This document shows positions 1 to 5,095 of a stretch of DNA of 5,095 bases, piece by piece; the stretch's first letter is position 1; every line of letters starts with the position of its first letter. The DNA is taken from the NCBI GenBank assembly GCA_023418095.1, contig JAEZDL010000097.1, positions 1 through 5,095 of the forward strand, written 5' to 3'. The notes under the pieces were generated by a model, which saw only the letters and a program-made list of their open reading frames with translations, ran no database searches and was not told the origin of the DNA. The stretch is from Bacteroidota bacterium (GTDB taxonomy: Bacteria > Bacteroidota > Bacteroidia > Flavobacteriales_F > PHOS-HE28). Position numbers and translations under genes: made by a program.

Positions 1-1193
1 AGAACGATCGGATACAGAATGCTCCACGCCGCCATCGCGGGCAGAATCAGGCGATCACCCTGCCAGAATGATACCCCGGAAGTAAATAGAACATACATGG
101 ATAGCCCCAAGATCGTTAAATATGACAATGCTTTGGCTGATTTTCCAACCTTTATTAATGATACTATAAGGATCAAACAGCCGGTCATGGAAAGGACATG
201 TAGAAAACAATAGAATTTATTCAATCGGTCGATGAAGCTCCCAGCCAACGGTCTCTCATTTCCAGGAACCATGTTCATCGTATAATCCCCGGCATAATAA
301 ATATTGTCTTCGAGTATCGTGAAATAGATATTCAGGTATGAATTCCAGTGATCCAGAAAATATGATCGTATCTCAGTCTGTGTCATACCTGAGATCACAA
401 CCCGAGCTTCGTCGATCTCGAGCTCATTCGTTTCCGCATAACCACGTGCAAATAAGTAATACTTGAACGTATGAGGGCCGATCCTCGAAATGCCGAAATG
501 ATCATGGCGGTGTATCATGATGCCGAATTGTGGGATCAACGGAAGAAGCGCCAATGGAATGAGGATAAGCCGCCGATCAAAGACCTTCCAGCGGATGAGA
601 ACGACCGCGATCACGAACAGATAGATCGGAATCAGTGGGAAGAACACCGGCTTCAAAAGGCTCAATAGCGAAAGCAACACAAGGTTGATCGCATGATATT
701 TCGGCGATCGGAAGGTTTGCGATCGGATAAGCACGTGTGCGCTCAACGTGGAAAGACTCAGGACCGTAAGCACCTCCGTGAGCGCATGATAGGTGAGCGC
801 GAAGAAGGAAAGGTTCGTAAGTAGAAGCAACGCGGCCGACCAAGCCAATACTTTCGAACGACTGATCACCAGGACCGCGTGATTCACGATGAGGATCGAA
901 AGCAGCCAGGCCATTGCCTGCATGATCCAGATCGCCGTGACACCGCCGATCCCGTGGGCGATGCCGATCAGCAACGGGTAGAGGTATGGCCTTACGATCG
1001 TTCCGTTCGTTTCCGTGCCATGAAGGATCCATTGCGATACCTGCCGGTATTCCGTGGCATCGGCCGCAGCGAACATGAACGCAGGCGTTACGGGGTAACT
1101 CAGGATCATGTGTAGCCCGATGTACCAGGTGATGGAAAGGATCAATACCGATCCCGCGGATCGCAACGCTGGGATCGTTCCGCCTTCAGGCAT
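1..1193 (-). CDS. Polytopic membrane protein, probable GT-C-fold glycosyltransferase (3' end missing)
   Basis: The frame is open from an ATG at 1193 to the left edge, giving 397 residues with no stop. The product is very hydrophobic: likely membrane spans lie near residues 15-33, 70-110, 117-134, 138-155, 168-200, 208-226, 333-349, 356-373 and from 384. A large, mostly polar loop covers about 227-330. After the first span there is an acidic patch (D45, E48, Y49), then RPYLYPLL at 68-75. Near the end, GDRLILP (379-385) precedes a further span. This layout recalls GT-C enzymes that use lipid-linked sugar donors, with the acidic residue in the first periplasmic loop; donor and acceptor are unknown. 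The ATG overlaps the end of the GGGP synthase gene by 8 bases, so the two are probably co-transcribed and translationally coupled. GC content falls to about 39% at 61-360. It could instead be a non-enzymatic membrane protein. Confidence 0.72.
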   Translation of the reverse strand, partial: MPEGGTIPALRSAGSVLILSITWYIGLHMILSYPVTPAFMFAAADATEYRQVSQWILHGTETNGTIVRPYLYPLLIGIAHGIGGVTAIWIMQAMAWLLSILIVNHAVLVISRSKVLAWSAALLLLTNLSFFALTYHALTEVLTVLSLSTLSAHVLIRSQTFRSPKYHAINLVLLSLLSLLKPVFFPLIPIYLFVIAVVLIRWKVFDRRLILIPLALLPLIPQFGIMIHRHDHFGISRIGPHTFKYYLFARGYAETNELEIDEARVVISGMTQTEIRSYFLDHWNSYLNIYFTILEDNIYYAGDYTMNMVPGNERPLAGSFIDRLNKFYCFLHVLSMTGCLILIVSLIKVGKSAKALSYLTILGLSMYVLFTSGVSFWQGDRLILPAMAAWSILYPIV

Positions 1194-1926
1194 GCACGGC
1201 GGCGCTCAGATCGAAGACCAGGTCCGGATCCTCCTCCAGCGCGGTACCGATCACCACGACATCAGCTCCAGCCTCACATATCGAACGCGCATTTTTCACT
1301 TCACGGATCCCACCACCGATAATTATTGGAAGATCCACCGTTGCGCGCACTTTCGCGATCATTTCAGCCGAGACCGACCGATCCGCGCCGCTGCCCGTAT
1401 CCATGTAGATCGTGCGCAGGCCAAGAAGTTCGCCAGCCAATGCGGTAGCCGCCGCGATGCCTGGTTTATCGTGCGGGATCGGAACGGTCTGGCTTACGTA
1501 GCTCACCGTTGTCTGCTTGCCTCCATCGATCAGCATGTAACCGGTGGGGATCGCTTCAATGCCGAGCGCTTTGATCGTTGGCGCGGCGGTGACATGATGC
1601 CCGATCAACAATTCAGGATTTCTTCCGCTGATCAGGCTGAGGAAAAGGACCGCATCCGCATGGCGGCTCAGTTGCGCCGGCGATCCGGGGAAAAGCACCA
1701 CCGGCCGATCGGAAATGGACTTCACCTGCTCAACGCATCGATCGAAAAGTGAAGTGGTGAGCAAGCTGCCGCCTACGAAGATCAGATCGGCCTTGGCCAT
1801 GCAGGCGTTCTGCACGGTACGTTCCAGCCGCGCTTCGTCCGTCCCGAAGTCGGGATCGATCAATACGGCTAGAAGTTTTCTCCCTTCACGGCGCGCGGAA
1901 AGAAGCAGATCAAGGATCTTACCCAC
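1186..1926 (-). CDS. Geranylgeranylglyceryl phosphate synthase family protein (PcrB/GGGPS)
   Basis: This is a TIM-barrel prenyltransferase of 246 residues, the usual family length. The family joins sn-glycerol-1-phosphate to a polyprenyl diphosphate (geranylgeranyl or longer), the first ether-bond step of archaeal-type lipids. Visible motifs in order are LIDPD (22-26), VGGSL (51-55), FPGS (79-82), FLSLISGRNP (95-104), IPTGYMLIDGG (126-136), YMDTGSGA (174-181), IIGGGIR (202-208) and GADVVVIGTALEED (220-233). The GGG and IGT loops should bind the phosphate. The SGRNPELLIGHH segment resembles the larger group II enzymes of Bacteroidota rather than short Bacillus PcrB. In YMDTGSGA an Asp (D176) stands where many members have the catalytic Glu. 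The start is GTG: an in-frame TAA lies 12 bases upstream and no other start precedes the conserved core. It follows waaA by 25 bases and overlaps the next gene by 8. Prenyl chain length cannot be read from the sequence with confidence. Confidence 0.95.
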   Translation of the reverse strand: MGKILDLLLSARREGRKLLAVLIDPDFGTDEARLERTVQNACMAKADLIFVGGSLLTTSLFDRCVEQVKSISDRPVVLFPGSPAQLSRHADAVLFLSLISGRNPELLIGHHVTAAPTIKALGIEAIPTGYMLIDGGKQTTVSYVSQTVPIPHDKPGIAAATALAGELLGLRTIYMDTGSGADRSVSAEMIAKVRATVDLPIIIGGGIREVKNARSICEAGADVVVIGTALEEDPDLVFDLSAAVHA

Positions 1927-1938
1927 GATGCGAACTTA
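1927..1938 (-). promoter_or_regulatory. Possible Bacteroidota -7 promoter element abutting the GGGPS start
   Basis: On the minus strand the sequence is TAAGTTCGCATC, followed directly by the GTG start. It matches the Bacteroidota -7 consensus TAnnTTTG at all but one fixed position. It also resembles TAACTTCGCGCC, which sits in the same place before the GTG of the barrel protein gene. No convincing -33 TTG element is visible. If real, it would give an almost leaderless GGGPS transcript independent of the upstream genes. Chance similarity cannot be excluded. Confidence 0.3.
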
Positions 1939-1951
1939 CACAACGCCCGAT

Positions 1952-3187
1952 TCAGATGGAACGCAGGATCGTATTCGTGATCCGCTGGGTGGCGCCCGCC
2001 ATCTTTCGCACGTAGCGCGCCGCTGCCTCACTGGCTGTTCTCCGGTAAGCTTCGTCGCCGATCAGCCTGTCCAGAAGGATCGCAAGTTCGCTCGTGTTCT
2101 TCACCTGAAAACCGCCACCGGCCTCGATCAACCCTTTTGCTTCATTGAACTTCTTGTGATCCGGACCGAAGATCACCGGAATACCCCACACCGCAGGTTC
2201 CAGGATGTTGTGGATCCCGTCGGAAAATCCACCGCCAACGTACGCGATGTCGCCATATTTGTAAGCGCGCGCCAGCGTTCCGATCGAATCGATCAGCAGC
2301 GTATCGATCCCAGTTCCGATCGCATCTTTTGAAAGCCTCGCGATATTTCCGCCAAGCCTTTCGCAAAGCCCATCCAATTTATGCGGATCCAATTCGTGCG
2401 GCGCGATGATCAGCCGTGGCCGTTGCTTCACTTTCTTCAGTGCGCCGATCAGCACTTCCTCGTCCTGCGGCCACGTGCTTCCGCAGATCAGGATCGAGCG
2501 ATCATCCTGTGCTCTGAACGATCGGATCCTTTCGATCTCTTCAGTACGATCCGCGATCGCGAGAACACGATCCGCACGAGTGTCGCCGGAAACTTCCGTA
2601 TTCGTGATATTAATTGATCGAAGAAGTTCCGCCGAGCGTTGATCCTGCACGAAGATCCGATCGAAGAAGCCGAGCATTCTTCGATACGTTCCGCCGTACC
2701 ATTTGAAGAAGAACTGATCCGGACGGAAATTGGCCGAGATCAGGAATGTGGGAACCTTCCGCTGGTGCAGCGCATGAAGATGATGGTACCAGAATTCGTA
2801 CTTCACGAAGATCGCGACTGCCGGTTCGATCAGTGAAACGAAGCGCTCCGCGTTCACGCGTGAATCGGCCGGGAGGTATTCCACGTGCGTGGCGATCGGA
2901 TCGCCCTTCATCACTTCATGACCGCTCGGACTGAAGAACGTGAGCAGTACGGGCAGGTCCGGCCGCTTCTTCTTCAAGATCTCAAGAACCGGCCGGCCCT
3001 GCTCGAATTCGCCCATACTGGCGCAATGCATCCAGATGCAGCCCTTCAATTTCGGCGCATTTTGCTTCACTCGAAGCCATAATTCCTTCCGGCCTTCGAT
3101 CCAACGTTTCGCCTTCGGTGTGTATCGTGAAGCGGCGCGGATCCCCAGGAAATAGATCGCCGTGCTGATGTCGTAGCCGATCGGCAT
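1952..3187 (-). CDS. waaA: 3-deoxy-D-manno-octulosonic acid (Kdo) transferase
   Basis: WaaA (KdtA) transfers Kdo from CMP-Kdo to the lipid A precursor on the inner face of the inner membrane, starting the LPS core. From the ATG the protein has 411 residues, close to the usual length of about 420. The N-terminal glycosyltransferase domain shows HCASMGEFEQGRP (54-66), in which E60 matches the catalytic Glu of the Aquifex enzyme, and KYEFWY (129-134). The C-terminal half shows GDTRADR (201-207), CGSTWP (235-240), APHE (262-265), the donor-binding GGGFSDGIHNILEP (318-331) and FGPDHKKFNEA (340-350). Residues 5-20 are mildly hydrophobic and may anchor it to the membrane. ATG at 3187 shares one base with the stop of the upstream gene (TGATG), which favours it over the TTG one codon earlier at 3190. 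Whether it adds one or two Kdo residues is not predictable; many Bacteroidota carry a single Kdo. Confidence 0.96.
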   Translation of the reverse strand: MPIGYDISTAIYFLGIRAASRYTPKAKRWIEGRKELWLRVKQNAPKLKGCIWMHCASMGEFEQGRPVLEILKKKRPDLPVLLTFFSPSGHEVMKGDPIATHVEYLPADSRVNAERFVSLIEPAVAIFVKYEFWYHHLHALHQRKVPTFLISANFRPDQFFFKWYGGTYRRMLGFFDRIFVQDQRSAELLRSINITNTEVSGDTRADRVLAIADRTEEIERIRSFRAQDDRSILICGSTWPQDEEVLIGALKKVKQRPRLIIAPHELDPHKLDGLCERLGGNIARLSKDAIGTGIDTLLIDSIGTLARAYKYGDIAYVGGGFSDGIHNILEPAVWGIPVIFGPDHKKFNEAKGLIEAGGGFQVKNTSELAILLDRLIGDEAYRRTASEAAARYVRKMAGATQRITNTILRSI

Positions 3188-3948
3188 CAATTGATATGGA
3201 ACCGGTCGTCCATGCGCTTGTAGATCGGGATCGTCCAGCCCGCGCGGATCCCCGTCAACCCATCGAAACGGCTCCCGCTCTCGCTCACGCGTGTATCGAA
3301 ATTGAACGCGCGCAGCGGCTGGGTGAAACCGAGCTGCATCTCGAAACCGATGTTGAAATTGATCAGCCGGTTGTTGCTGAAATGCTGGTAGCCTAGAAAG
3401 ATCGAAGCCGCCGGTCCGGCCGCGAGCCGGTCATACCCTTCGAGATAGTCGCCTTCCAGTTGCGGCACTTCGTTACGCTGGGTTTGTATGCGGATCTTGT
3501 GGCGCATATATCCGCCGCCGAGCTTCAGCAGAATGCCTGAATTCGGGTTCGGGCCGGCCACCGGAATGATCTTGCCCACCACGCCGAAAATGGCGTAGCC
3601 GCGCTGGAAAAGCTGTACATCGGCCATTTCACCTTCCATGTCCACCACCTGTCCCTGTGAATTGATCACGCCGCGCAGGAAATTGGTTTCGATGATGCTG
3701 TTGCCGAAAATGAAACCACCTTCAACACCGAACAGATAATTGCTTCGCAATTTCCTTACGATCGAAGCGCCCACATTGTGGTTGTTACCGAAGCGTGTGG
3801 ACAGATCGCCGCTTGGAAATTGGTAGGAATAATTGGCCGAAAAGGCCACCAGCGCGATCGATGTATCCCTGATGCCGCCTTGTGCGTATGCAGGCCTCGC
3901 CGCAAGCATGCAGCACAACACGATCAGCGCGGGAAATGTCCTTTGCAC
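3187..3948 (-). CDS. Secreted outer-membrane beta-barrel protein of unknown function
   Basis: The 253-residue product begins with a signal peptide: R3, a hydrophobic core at 5-17 and AYA|Q cleavage after A22. No lipobox is present. The rest has alternating aromatic/hydrophobic and small/polar residues with many Gly and Asn, as in outer-membrane barrels. Candidate strands include 33-44, 58-66, 70-81, 117-127, 138-154, 178-190, 194-208 and 233-243. Segments such as SNYLFGVEGGFIFGN (69-83), NPNSGILLKLGGG (134-146), GDYLEGYDRL (166-175) and FNFDTR (215-220) resemble a conserved uncharacterised Bacteroidota family as I remember it; I know of no tested function. GTG is the only reasonable start: an in-frame TAA lies 12 bases upstream and the next ATG (residue 14) would destroy the signal peptide. 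It leads the operon and is joined to waaA by a TGATG overlap, which suggests an envelope role, possibly linked to LPS. Confidence 0.85.
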   Translation of the reverse strand: MQRTFPALIVLCCMLAARPAYAQGGIRDTSIALVAFSANYSYQFPSGDLSTRFGNNHNVGASIVRKLRSNYLFGVEGGFIFGNSIIETNFLRGVINSQGQVVDMEGEMADVQLFQRGYAIFGVVGKIIPVAGPNPNSGILLKLGGGYMRHKIRIQTQRNEVPQLEGDYLEGYDRLAAGPAASIFLGYQHFSNNRLINFNIGFEMQLGFTQPLRAFNFDTRVSESGSRFDGLTGIRAGWTIPIYKRMDDRFHIN

Positions 3949-3960
3949 GGCGCGAAGTTA
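3949..3960 (-). promoter_or_regulatory. Candidate -7 promoter element for the leftward operon
   Basis: On the minus strand it reads TAACTTCGCGCC and ends exactly at the GTG start of the barrel protein gene. TAACTTCG matches the Bacteroidota -7 consensus TAnnTTTG with one substitution (C for T). With transcription starting a few bases downstream, the mRNA would be leaderless or nearly so. The partner copy is at 4014-4025. The missing -33 element lowers confidence. Confidence 0.4.
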
Positions 3961-4013
3961 TTCCGCCGGCCGATCCGGCATGTACCGATCGGAGGAACGG
4001 CTTGCCGCATGGT

Positions 4014-4025
4014 TAACTTCGCGCC
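4014..4025 (+). promoter_or_regulatory. Candidate -7 promoter element for the aminotransferase gene
   Basis: The plus strand reads TAACTTCGCGCC, identical to the element facing the other way at 3949-3960. If transcription begins just after it, the ATG at 4009 cannot be used, which leaves 4051 or 4072 as the translation start. This is an inference from a one-mismatch match to TAnnTTTG; no -33 element was found. Confidence 0.4.
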
Positions 4026-4071
4026 CCGCCTGATCTGGCGAACGACCCGCATGAGCACCACGCAGCGCACC

Positions 4072-5095
4072 ATGAGACCGATCCAAATGGTGGATCTTAC
4101 GGCCCAGTACCGCAAGATCCAGGAAGAGATCGATGCGGCTGTGCTGGATGTGGTGCGGAGCGCCGCCTTCATCAACGGGCCCGAGGTAAAGAAGTTCGAG
4201 AGCGAGCTCGCCCAATACCTCGGTGTGAAGCACGTGATCGCCTGCGCGAACGGTACCGATGCGCTGCAGATCGCCATGATGGCGCTTGACCTGCAGCCGG
4301 GTGATGAAGTGATCACGCCTTCGTTCACCTTCGTGGCTACGGTGGAAGTGGTGGCTTTGCTCGGTTTTAAACCGGTCTTCGCAGAAGTGGACCGGGCCAC
4401 CTTCAACATCGATCCGGCGGATATCGAGAAGAAGATCACGCCACGCACAAAGGCGATCGTTCCGGTGCATCTCTTCGGACAAAGCGCCGACATGGACGCG
4501 ATCATGCAACTGGCGAAGAAGCACGGTCTATTCGTGATCGAGGACAATTGCCAGGCGATCGGCAGCGAATTCCGATCGAAGGATGGAACGGTGAAGAAAA
4601 CGGGTACGATCGGGGATATCGGTGTCACCAGCTTCTTCCCAAGCAAGAATCTCGGTTGCTATGGCGATGGCGGCGCGATCTTCACCAACGACGATGCGAT
4701 CGCGAAGCGTTTGCGGCAGATCTGCAACCACGGCAGCGAAGTGCGCTACTATCATGATGTGGTGGGCGTGAACAGCCGGTTGGACAGCATCCAGGCGGCG
4801 ATCCTGCGCGTGAAACTGCCGCACCTGGACGAATACAATGAAGCACGGGAGAAGGCCGCTTCGATCTACGATCAAGCTTTTGCGGACCTTGAACATGTAT
4901 CGATCCCGGCGCGCAGCAGCTTCTGTTCGCATGTGTTCCATCAGTACACGTTGCGCATTTCCGGCGGGCATCGCGATGGATTAAGGAAACATTTGGAGGA
5001 AAATGGCGTACCAGCCATGATCTATTATCCGGTGCCATTGCATTTGCAGAAAGCATACGAAGGTTACGGCATCCGCAAAGGCGATCTGCCGGTGA
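4072..5095 (+). CDS. DegT/DnrJ/EryC1/StrS nucleotide-sugar aminotransferase, WbpE/WlbC-like (3' end missing)
   Basis: This is a fold-type I PLP enzyme that moves an amino group, usually from glutamate, to a keto sugar nucleotide in the cytoplasm. 341 residues are present; the family runs to about 360-380, so only the tail is lost. Motifs: QMVDLTAQY near the N-terminus (5-13), FINGPEV (33-39), CANGTDALQIAMMAL (58-72, cofactor phosphate loop), PGDEVITPSFTF (76-87), EDNCQAIG (157-164, with D158 facing the pyridine nitrogen), FFPSKNLGCYGDGGAIFTND (188-207, with PLP lysine K192), VGVNSRLDSIQAAIL (231-245) and YYPVPLH (318-324). It most resembles, from memory, WbpE/WlbC, which form the 3-amino group of UDP-2,3-diacetamido uronic acids; FdtB-like 3-amino-6-deoxy sugars remain possible. 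The start at 4072 matches family N-termini; in-frame ATGs at 4051 and 4009 would add 7 or 21 untypical residues. It probably supplies surface polysaccharide synthesis. Confidence 0.93.
   Translation, partial: MRPIQMVDLTAQYRKIQEEIDAAVLDVVRSAAFINGPEVKKFESELAQYLGVKHVIACANGTDALQIAMMALDLQPGDEVITPSFTFVATVEVVALLGFKPVFAEVDRATFNIDPADIEKKITPRTKAIVPVHLFGQSADMDAIMQLAKKHGLFVIEDNCQAIGSEFRSKDGTVKKTGTIGDIGVTSFFPSKNLGCYGDGGAIFTNDDAIAKRLRQICNHGSEVRYYHDVVGVNSRLDSIQAAILRVKLPHLDEYNEAREKAASIYDQAFADLEHVSIPARSSFCSHVFHQYTLRISGGHRDGLRKHLEENGVPAMIYYPVPLHLQKAYEGYGIRKGDLPV

Larger units (their letters stand above)
3949..4025. repeat. Perfect 12-bp inverted repeat with a 53-bp spacer
   Basis: The left arm GGCGCGAAGTTA (3949-3960) is the exact reverse complement of the right arm TAACTTCGCGCC (4014-4025). 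Pairing stops at both ends of the arms. The spacer is too long for a compact terminator hairpin, and the arms face outward toward the two divergent genes. Paired promoter elements or an operator for a shared regulator are the likely readings. Confidence 0.85.
3949..4071. promoter_or_regulatory. Divergent intergenic control region
   Basis: This is the only non-coding stretch of any length, about 123 bases between the barrel protein gene and the aminotransferase gene. It holds two inverted copies of TAACTTCGCGCC, a perfect 8-bp palindrome CCGATCGG at 3985-3992 close to the symmetry centre, and a short GCCGG/CCGGC hairpin at 3965-3979. Two or three in-frame ATGs for the rightward gene lie at 4009, 4051 and 4072. 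A GGAGG at 3991-3995 sits 13 bases before the ATG at 4009, which is rather far. No clear -33 TTG element is seen for either direction. Confidence 0.6.
1..5095. repeat. Strongly over-represented dispersed tetranucleotide GATC
   Basis: A line-by-line hand count gives about 130 GATC sites, roughly one per 39 bases against about one per 256 by chance. CGATCG occurs about 18 times against roughly one expected. Another palindrome, GTAC, counted the same way, gives about 15, close to chance, so the excess is specific. Sites are spread through every gene and the intergenic region, and occur in all three codon phases: G|ATC, GAT|C and, notably, CGA|TCN or GGA|TCN. Few lie in the AT-rich part at 180-349. 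Confidence 0.85.

Noticed and set aside
577..1032. A 151-codon open frame on the minus strand
   Set aside because: It is on the same strand as the GT-C gene but in another frame. The GT-C frame is longer, runs to the window edge and has coherent membrane spans.
1108..1752. A 214-codon open frame on the plus strand
   Set aside because: It lies antisense to the GGGPS gene, which has full family motifs. Its product is rich in Arg, Asp and His with no domain pattern.
1715..2332. A 205-codon open frame on the plus strand
   Set aside because: It runs antisense across the ends of both GGGPS and waaA and has low-complexity Arg/Ser/Asp composition.
3186..3195. Perfect palindrome ATCAATTGAT at the barrel-waaA junction
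   Set aside because: It is only 10 bases, lies within the last codons and stop of the barrel gene, and no flanking structure or T-run suggests a terminator.
3965..3979. GCCGG/CCGGC stem in the intergenic region as a terminator
   Set aside because: The stem is only 5 bp with no following T-run, and it lies between two divergent starts, where no transcript needs to end.
3924..4646. A 240-codon open frame on the minus strand
   Set aside because: It is antisense to the clearly conserved aminotransferase and crosses the divergent control region and the start of the barrel gene. It shows no recognisable motif and is explained by few TCA, TTA and CTA codons in the real gene.
1..5095. A defence system, CRISPR array or mobile element
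   Set aside because: All long frames fit envelope genes, no array of regularly spaced repeats exists, and no transposase, integrase or terminal repeats were seen. The GATC excess is dispersed and irregular.

Overview
The window looks like chromosomal DNA from a Bacteroidota bacterium of moderate GC content, most likely Flavobacteriales or a close relative. This rests on three things: a monofunctional-type Kdo transferase, a bacterial group II-like geranylgeranylglyceryl phosphate synthase typical of this phylum, and an outer-membrane beta-barrel protein of a type I recall only from Bacteroidota. Shine-Dalgarno sequences are nearly absent, which also fits. No RNA genes, insertion sequences, CRISPR arrays or prophage genes were seen.

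Layout: positions 3948 down to 1 hold a tightly packed minus-strand operon of four genes. In order of transcription these are a secreted outer-membrane barrel protein (3187-3948), waaA/kdtA (1952-3187), a GGGP synthase (1186-1926) and a polytopic GT-C-type glycosyltransferase cut by the left edge (1-1193). The junctions are a 1-base TGATG overlap, a 25-base gap and an 8-base overlap. Positions 3949-4071 are a compact divergent control region. From 4072 a plus-strand gene encodes a PLP-dependent nucleotide-sugar aminotransferase of the WbpE/WlbC type, cut by the right edge.

The genes share a cell-envelope theme. WaaA attaches Kdo to lipid A, the aminotransferase supplies amino sugars for surface polysaccharide, the GT-C protein probably adds a sugar from a lipid carrier, the barrel protein sits in the outer membrane, and the GGGP synthase makes an archaeal-type ether lipid precursor. 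A pathway joining them all is inference.

The most unusual signal is not a gene. The palindrome GATC occurs about 130 times by hand count, where about 20 would be expected in random sequence of this length. It occurs in all three codon phases, on genes of both orientations and in the intergenic region. A second signal is a perfect 12-bp inverted repeat (TAACTTCGCGCC) in the divergent region. It resembles paired Bacteroidota -7 promoter elements, and a related sequence directly precedes the GTG start of the GGGP synthase gene.
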